Below are positions 7,012 through 10,278 of a DNA stretch of 10,278 nucleotides, one piece after another. Location of the stretch: the NCBI GenBank assembly GCA_025453505.1, contig JALOQG010000160.1, forward strand, positions 1-10,278. Reading direction: 5' to 3'. A program made the position numbers and the translations under genes. The stretch is from Myxococcota bacterium (GTDB taxonomy: Bacteria; Myxococcota_A; UBA9160; PR03). Below the pieces are notes generated by a model that had not been told where the DNA came from, searched no databases, and saw only the letters and a list, made by a program, of their open reading frames with translations. Position 1 is the stretch's first letter. Each line of letters opens with the position of its first letter.

Positions 7012-7790
7012 GGCACGGGCTCGGGCGGCAGCTCGAAGAGCGCGGCGTCGAGGACCGGATTGAGCTCGACCCGCGACCACACGAAGCGCGCGACGGCGCC
7101 GCTCGCCGCATCGCGCAGCTCGACCGCATGGGCAAACCAGCCGTCGCCGGCGGGACGCGGATCCGTGTAGATCGCCTCGAGCAGCGGTGCGCCGTCCGCA
7201 CCGAGCAACGCCCAGCGCGACAGCCTTCCCTGTGCGTCGAAGTCGAGGGCCTCGCGCTCGAACGCGTCCGGCCGCGCGACGACGGCGCGCACGCCGCCGT
7301 CTGCGAGCGCGACGCCTGCGCCGGACGCGCGCGCGTCCGCTGCGACCGGCGCGCCGAGCAGCACGCGCACCGCCTCGGCGGGCGTCAGCGCGATGCCCGC
7401 GACGTCCGCGAGCAGCCCGTCGTGAACCGGGCCCGTCTCGACGACGCGATCCGCGCTGCGGGCGAGCCGGTAGCGGGTGCCGTCCGTGACGAGCAGCGCG
7501 ATCGTCTGGTCGAGGAGCCCGAGTACCTCGACGCGCAGCTGCGCTGGCCGCGCGAGCGCCAGCACCTGCTTCGCGCGCCCCGATCCGCCCGGACCGTCGA
7601 GTGCGACACGTGCGACGCCGCGCAGCGACTCGCGTTCGGCTCCGGCGCCGACGAGCGCCGCGACCAGCGCGGCGGGACGCGGATCCGAGGCGGCGAGCGT
7701 CGACTCTTGCGGCGCACGCGCGCCGGCGCATCCGACGGCGAGCAGCAGCGCGACACACGAACGTGAGGCCGCGCGGCGCGCAGCGATCAC
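7008..7790 (-). CDS. LolB-like outer-membrane lipoprotein
   Basis: The protein has 260 residues with a short charged N-terminus (AARRAASR), a hydrophobic stretch and lipobox LAVGC, with Cys21 as the lipidated residue. The body starts with ESLRGVARVALDGPGGSGRAKQVLALARPAQLRVEVLGLLDQTIALLVTDG-type alternating strands (about 54-105), the pattern of LolA/LolB-fold lipoproteins that bind lipid-anchored cargo in a half-barrel. The tail WSRVELNPVLDAALFELPPE (238-257) is also typical: such proteins end in a strand followed by FELPxP. LolB receives lipoproteins from LolA and inserts them in the outer membrane. Sequence identity looks low, so the role rests on fold pattern, lipoprotein signal and the neighbouring TPR lipoprotein. 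An uncharacterised DUF4292-like lipoprotein is the alternative. The GTG start overlaps the TPR stop as GTGA, with a good AAGGAG 11 bases upstream. Confidence 0.6.
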   Translation of the reverse strand: MIAARRAASRSCVALLLAVGCAGARAPQESTLAASDPRPAALVAALVGAGAERESLRGVARVALDGPGGSGRAKQVLALARPAQLRVEVLGLLDQTIALLVTDGTRYRLARSADRVVETGPVHDGLLADVAGIALTPAEAVRVLLGAPVAADARASGAGVALADGGVRAVVARPDAFEREALDFDAQGRLSRWALLGADGAPLLEAIYTDPRPAGDGWFAHAVELRDAASGAVARFVWSRVELNPVLDAALFELPPEPVP

Positions 7791-9562
7791 CGCGCGCCGA
7801 GCTCCTTGCGCAGCCTCTCGAGCTTCTCGTGGAGCTGCGGCTGCTCGGCCTTGCGGGGCTCGAGCTTCACGGCCTCTTCGTAGTAGCGGAGCGCGCGCTT
7901 GCGATCGGAGCGCAGCAGATATGCGTCGCCGAGGTGCTCCGAGATGACCGGGTCGCCGCCCGTCAGCACCGCGGCGCGTTCGAGCGCGGCGATCGCCTTC
8001 TCGAGCTGCACGCGGCCCGCGGCGTTCTGACCGGCGCGCAGCAGCTCGCGGGCGCGCGCGAAGTGGACCCAGCCGAGGCTGTCGACGATGTAGCCGTCGT
8101 CGGGACGCGCGGCGAGGGCACGGCGGATCTTGGACTCCGCCTCGTCGAGGTTCTCGCCGCGTTCCGCCATCGTGTAGCCGACGTAGTTGAGCGCGCCCGG
8201 GTGCTCGGGCTTGCGCGCCAGCACCTGCTCCATGTAGCCGAGCGCCTCGTCCTGCCGGCCCGCCTCGCCGTGCAGGACGCCGAGGTTGTAGAGGATCTCC
8301 TCGTCGTCGGGCGACGCGGCGAGCAGGCTCTGGAGGAAGGTCTTGGCGCCTTCGAAGTCGCCCGACTTGGCGCGCAGGCTCGCGACGTAGAGGTCGAGCT
8401 GTCGCGACGGCGACCGCTGCTGGACCACCTCGGCCTCGCGCAGCGCGGAGGCGAAGTCGTTGCGGCGCTCGTAGAGCGCGGCGAGCTGCAGGCGCGCGTC
8501 CTGGTAGCGCTCGTGGTCGGCCGGCACGCGGCCGAAGGACTCGATCGCGCCGTCGACGTCGCCCGCTTCGCGGCGCACGGTGCCGAGGAAGTAGTGGACT
8601 TCGGCCTGCTCCGGACTGCGCGTCAGCACGCTCTCGAAGCGCGCTTCGGCCGCGTCGTAGCGCTTGGCCTCGAGATCGAGATAGCCGAGCCGCAGCACCG
8701 AGCGGAGATCGTCGGGGTGCCGCTTCTCGACCCGCTCGAGAACGCGGCGCGCCTCCGCATTCTCGCCGAGGTCGATCAGCGCGTCCGACAGCGCGACCAT
8801 CGTCGCGTGGTGATCCGGGTGCTCGCGCAGCACCTCGCGATAGATCGCGACTTCGCCGGCGCGGTCGCCGCGTTCGCGCCGGTCGCGCGCGAGGGCGGCA
8901 TAGACGCCGAGATTGCCCGGGTGGAGGCGGAGCGCCGCGCGCAGCGCGCGCTCGGAATCCTTCGGCCGCTCCATCTTGTCGTAGATGCGCGCGAGCGCGA
9001 AGTGCGAGCGCAGATTCGTCGGATCGGCGCGCACCATCCATTGCGCCGTCGCGAGCGCTTCGGGCAGGCGGCCGGCGTCGAAGTAGAGCCCGTAGAGCAG
9101 CAGCGCCGCGTCGGCGTCGAGCGGCGTACCGTCGTCCTTGCGCAGCGTGCGCTCGGCGGCGGCCGTGTCCTTGCGGATCCGGTAGAGCGTGCCGAGGAAG
9201 AGACGCAGATTGGCGTCGCCGGGCTCGAGCTGGTTGGCGCGCTCCGCGTACGGAAGCGCCTCGTCCACGCGGCCATTGCGCGCGAGCAGCTCGGCGACGG
9301 TGCGGAAGAGCAGCGCGGCGCCGGGATCCTTGGCGATCGCGCGCTGGTAGGCGGCGTAGGCCTCGTCGACCCGACCGTCGAACTCGAATTGCCGTCCGAC
9401 CAGGTAGTCGTACTCGGACGGCGCGTCCGGATCCTCCGGGTTCGACGTCGCCCCGGATCCGAGCGCGGGCCAGTGCGGCCGCGGCAGCTGCGCGCACGCG
9501 AGCAGGAGGCCGGCGGCCAGGGCCAGCGGCGCGAGCGCGAGCCCCCGAACCCAGGCCTTCAC
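7787..9562 (-). CDS. TPR-repeat lipoprotein (LbcA-like)
   Basis: The protein has 591 residues with a lipoprotein signal ending LLLAC (Cys23). The rest is almost wholly tetratricopeptide repeats from about residue 50 to 585. Clear units include SEYDYLVGRQFEFDGRVDEA (49-68), ALLFRTVAELLARNGRVDEA (83-102), the unit at 184-217, VHYFLGTVRREAGDVDGAIE (322-341), ILYNLGVLHGEAGRQDEALG (423-442) and the last unit HLGDAYLLRSDRKRALRYYE (543-562). ALNYVGYTMAERG followed by YIVDSLGWVHF (457-501) is characteristic of the TPR proteins encoded beside lolB in other proteobacteria, including Pseudomonas LbcA, the lipoprotein adaptor of the CtpA protease. It probably acts as a periplasm-facing protein-binding scaffold. 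The binding partner here is unknown and no protease is in the window. The GTG start overlaps the cysC stop as GTGA. Confidence 0.85.
   Translation of the reverse strand: MKAWVRGLALAPLALAAGLLLACAQLPRPHWPALGSGATSNPEDPDAPSEYDYLVGRQFEFDGRVDEAYAAYQRAIAKDPGAALLFRTVAELLARNGRVDEALPYAERANQLEPGDANLRLFLGTLYRIRKDTAAAERTLRKDDGTPLDADAALLLYGLYFDAGRLPEALATAQWMVRADPTNLRSHFALARIYDKMERPKDSERALRAALRLHPGNLGVYAALARDRRERGDRAGEVAIYREVLREHPDHHATMVALSDALIDLGENAEARRVLERVEKRHPDDLRSVLRLGYLDLEAKRYDAAEARFESVLTRSPEQAEVHYFLGTVRREAGDVDGAIESFGRVPADHERYQDARLQLAALYERRNDFASALREAEVVQQRSPSRQLDLYVASLRAKSGDFEGAKTFLQSLLAASPDDEEILYNLGVLHGEAGRQDEALGYMEQVLARKPEHPGALNYVGYTMAERGENLDEAESKIRRALAARPDDGYIVDSLGWVHFARARELLRAGQNAAGRVQLEKAIAALERAAVLTGGDPVISEHLGDAYLLRSDRKRALRYYEEAVKLEPRKAEQPQLHEKLERLRKELGAR
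7802..7807 (-). promoter_or_regulatory. Ribosome binding site of the LolB-like gene
   Basis: AAGGAG lies 11 bases before the GTG start at 7790, inside the end of the TPR gene. It supports the GTGA-overlap start over later in-frame starts, although the spacing is on the long side. Confidence 0.5.
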
Positions 9563-10170
9563 GAGCCCAGGTAGCCCTTCTCGGCGAGATGGGAGACGAG
9601 ACGTTCGACGCTCTTCTCGACGGGCTCGCCGCCCGTGTCGATCACCAGCTCGGGCTGGAGCGGCGCCTCGTAGGGCGCCGAGATGCCGGTGAACTCGGGA
9701 ATCTCGCCGGCGCGGGCCTTCTTGTAGAGACCCTTCACGTCGCGCGATTCGCAGGTCTCGACGCTCGCGGCGACGTGCACTTCGACGAAGCGGCCGGCTT
9801 CGTGAAGCGCGCGCACCAGATCGCGGTCCGCGCGATACGGCGAGATGAACGAGGTGAACACGATCACGCCGGCCTCGGTGAAGAGCTTCGAGACCTCGCC
9901 GATGCGGCGGATGTTCTCGGTGCGGTCGGCCGGCGAGAAACCGAGGTTCTTGTTCAGGCCGTGGCGGATGTTGTCGCCGTCGAGCACGTAGGCGAGACGC
10001 CCGCGCGCGATCAGCGCCTGCTCGGCGGCGACGGCGATCGTGGACTTGCCGGAGCCCGACAGGCCCGTCAGCCACACCGTCACGCCCTTCTGCCCGAGGA
10101 GCTTCTCGCGATCCTCGCGGGTGACCTGGCCGGAATGCCAGGTGATGTTCGTCGCGCGCTGCTCGGCCAC
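9559..10170 (-). CDS. cysC: Adenylylsulfate (APS) kinase
   Basis: The enzyme phosphorylates adenosine 5'-phosphosulfate with ATP to give PAPS, the sulfate donor for assimilation and for sulfotransferases; it is cytoplasmic. The 203-residue length matches stand-alone CysC. Motifs in order: N-terminal ITWHSGQVTREDRE (9-22), P-loop GLSGSGKST (36-44), LDGDNIRHGLNKNLGFS (63-79), RTENIRRIGEV (83-93), FISPYRADRD (108-117) with the family's phospho-accepting serine position at Ser110, DVKGLYKKARAGEIPEFTGI (144-163) and the substrate-closing SAPYEAP (164-170). No ATP-sulfurylase domain is fused and no cysD/cysN lies in the window. The GTG start at 10170-10168 has a well placed AGAGGA. It is the first gene of the operon seen here. 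A sulfated envelope polymer or lipid is one possible reason for its position among envelope genes, but no sulfotransferase is visible. Confidence 0.96.
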   Translation of the reverse strand: MAEQRATNITWHSGQVTREDREKLLGQKGVTVWLTGLSGSGKSTIAVAAEQALIARGRLAYVLDGDNIRHGLNKNLGFSPADRTENIRRIGEVSKLFTEAGVIVFTSFISPYRADRDLVRALHEAGRFVEVHVAASVETCESRDVKGLYKKARAGEIPEFTGISAPYEAPLQPELVIDTGGEPVEKSVERLVSHLAEKGYLGS

Positions 10171-10176
10171 GGTGGA

Positions 10177-10182
10177 TCCTCT
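10177..10182 (-). promoter_or_regulatory. Ribosome binding site of cysC
   Basis: AGAGGA, within the longer purine run GGAAGAGGA (10177-10185), lies 6 bases before the GTG start at 10170 and fixes that start. The rest of the leader to the window end (10186-10278) shows no convincing -35/-10 pair, so the promoter is probably weak-consensus, activator-dependent or outside the window. Confidence 0.7.
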
Positions 10183-10278
10183 TCCGCTCTCGGGTCCCGG
10201 TCTCGGGCAAGGTGTCAGGAGGGTTGCGAAGGGCGCCGCAGAGTAGCGGCGTCGCGCGCGGCGCGCAGCGCGCCGATC

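Larger units (their letters stand above)
1146..10170 (-). other. Predicted eight-gene operon cysC-TPR-lolB-like-SBP-dppBCDF-like
   Basis: Eight minus-strand genes follow each other without usable intergenic space. GTGA or TTGA start/stop overlaps occur at 9559-9562, 7787-7790, 7008-7011, 3082-3085 and 2111-2114. A single-base TAG/GTG overlap occurs at 5054, and there is a 2-base gap at 4087-4088. Such spacing normally means co-transcription and translational coupling by terminating ribosomes. There is no room for internal terminators, and any internal promoter would have to lie inside coding sequence. The only possible leader in the window is the 108 bases upstream of cysC. The grouping into one transcript is inferred from spacing alone. 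Confidence 0.75.

Noticed and set aside
7601..9574. A 657-codon open frame on the plus strand opposite the TPR gene
   Set aside because: It is an antisense shadow in GC-rich DNA. The composition is repetitive Leu/Arg/Ala/Val mirroring the TPR periodicity, it has no recognisable domain, and the minus strand has a clear lipoprotein TPR gene.
10240..10245. TACTCT on the minus strand as a -10 box for cysC
   Set aside because: The -35 position reads CTGCGC, with no similarity to consensus.
10259..10275. Hairpin CGGCGCG-CAG-CGCGCCG near the right edge, possible terminator
   Set aside because: There is no T-run on either strand, and short GC palindromes are expected by chance at this base composition.

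Overview
The window is very GC-rich (about 70% by eye) and almost entirely coding. Three genes carry lipoprotein signals, one of them LolB-like, and a fourth is a WaaP/Kdo-kinase-type gene, so the source is a diderm (Gram-negative) bacterium. The GC content, the near-exclusive GTG/TTG starts and the protein flavour suggest an uncultured Myxococcota or other deltaproteobacterium-like lineage. That placement is an inference; there is no rRNA or marker gene here.

Left end (1-893, plus strand): the 3' part of a lipopolysaccharide-kinase-like protein whose start lies outside the window. It runs tail to tail into a small minus-strand gene of unknown function (778-1092), with a 116-base convergent overlap.

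Main block (10170 down to 1146, minus strand): eight genes packed head to tail with essentially no intergenic DNA. In order of transcription they are cysC (APS kinase), a 591-residue TPR lipoprotein resembling LbcA, a LolB-like lipoprotein, a lipoprotein substrate-binding protein of the peptide/nickel ABC family, two permeases (DppB- and DppC-type) and two ATPases (DppD- and DppF-type). Neighbours overlap by 4 bases at five of the seven junctions, overlap by 1 base at one, and are 2 bases apart at the last. All eight start with GTG or TTG. This looks like one translationally coupled operon. The 104-residue gene lies 53 bases further downstream, has the only ATG start, and may belong to the same transcript.

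The genes fall into three groups: sulfate activation to PAPS, an envelope lipoprotein pair (TPR plus LolB-like) known to be adjacent in other proteobacteria, and a complete peptide-type ABC importer. The substrate-binding gene is broken as given. Its first ~125 codons and last ~527 codons are in different frames, and a conserved-looking stretch seems to be missing at the junction near 6637. This is either an assembly error or a real pseudogene; it is the most important point to check.

No rRNA, tRNA, CRISPR array, insertion sequence, riboswitch or convincing intrinsic terminator was seen. The only intergenic stretches are 1093-1145 and 10171-10278. Neither holds a convincing promoter, although cysC has a good ribosome binding site. 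I found no clearly new system; the interest lies in the operon's composition, the broken receptor gene and its probable double membrane anchoring.
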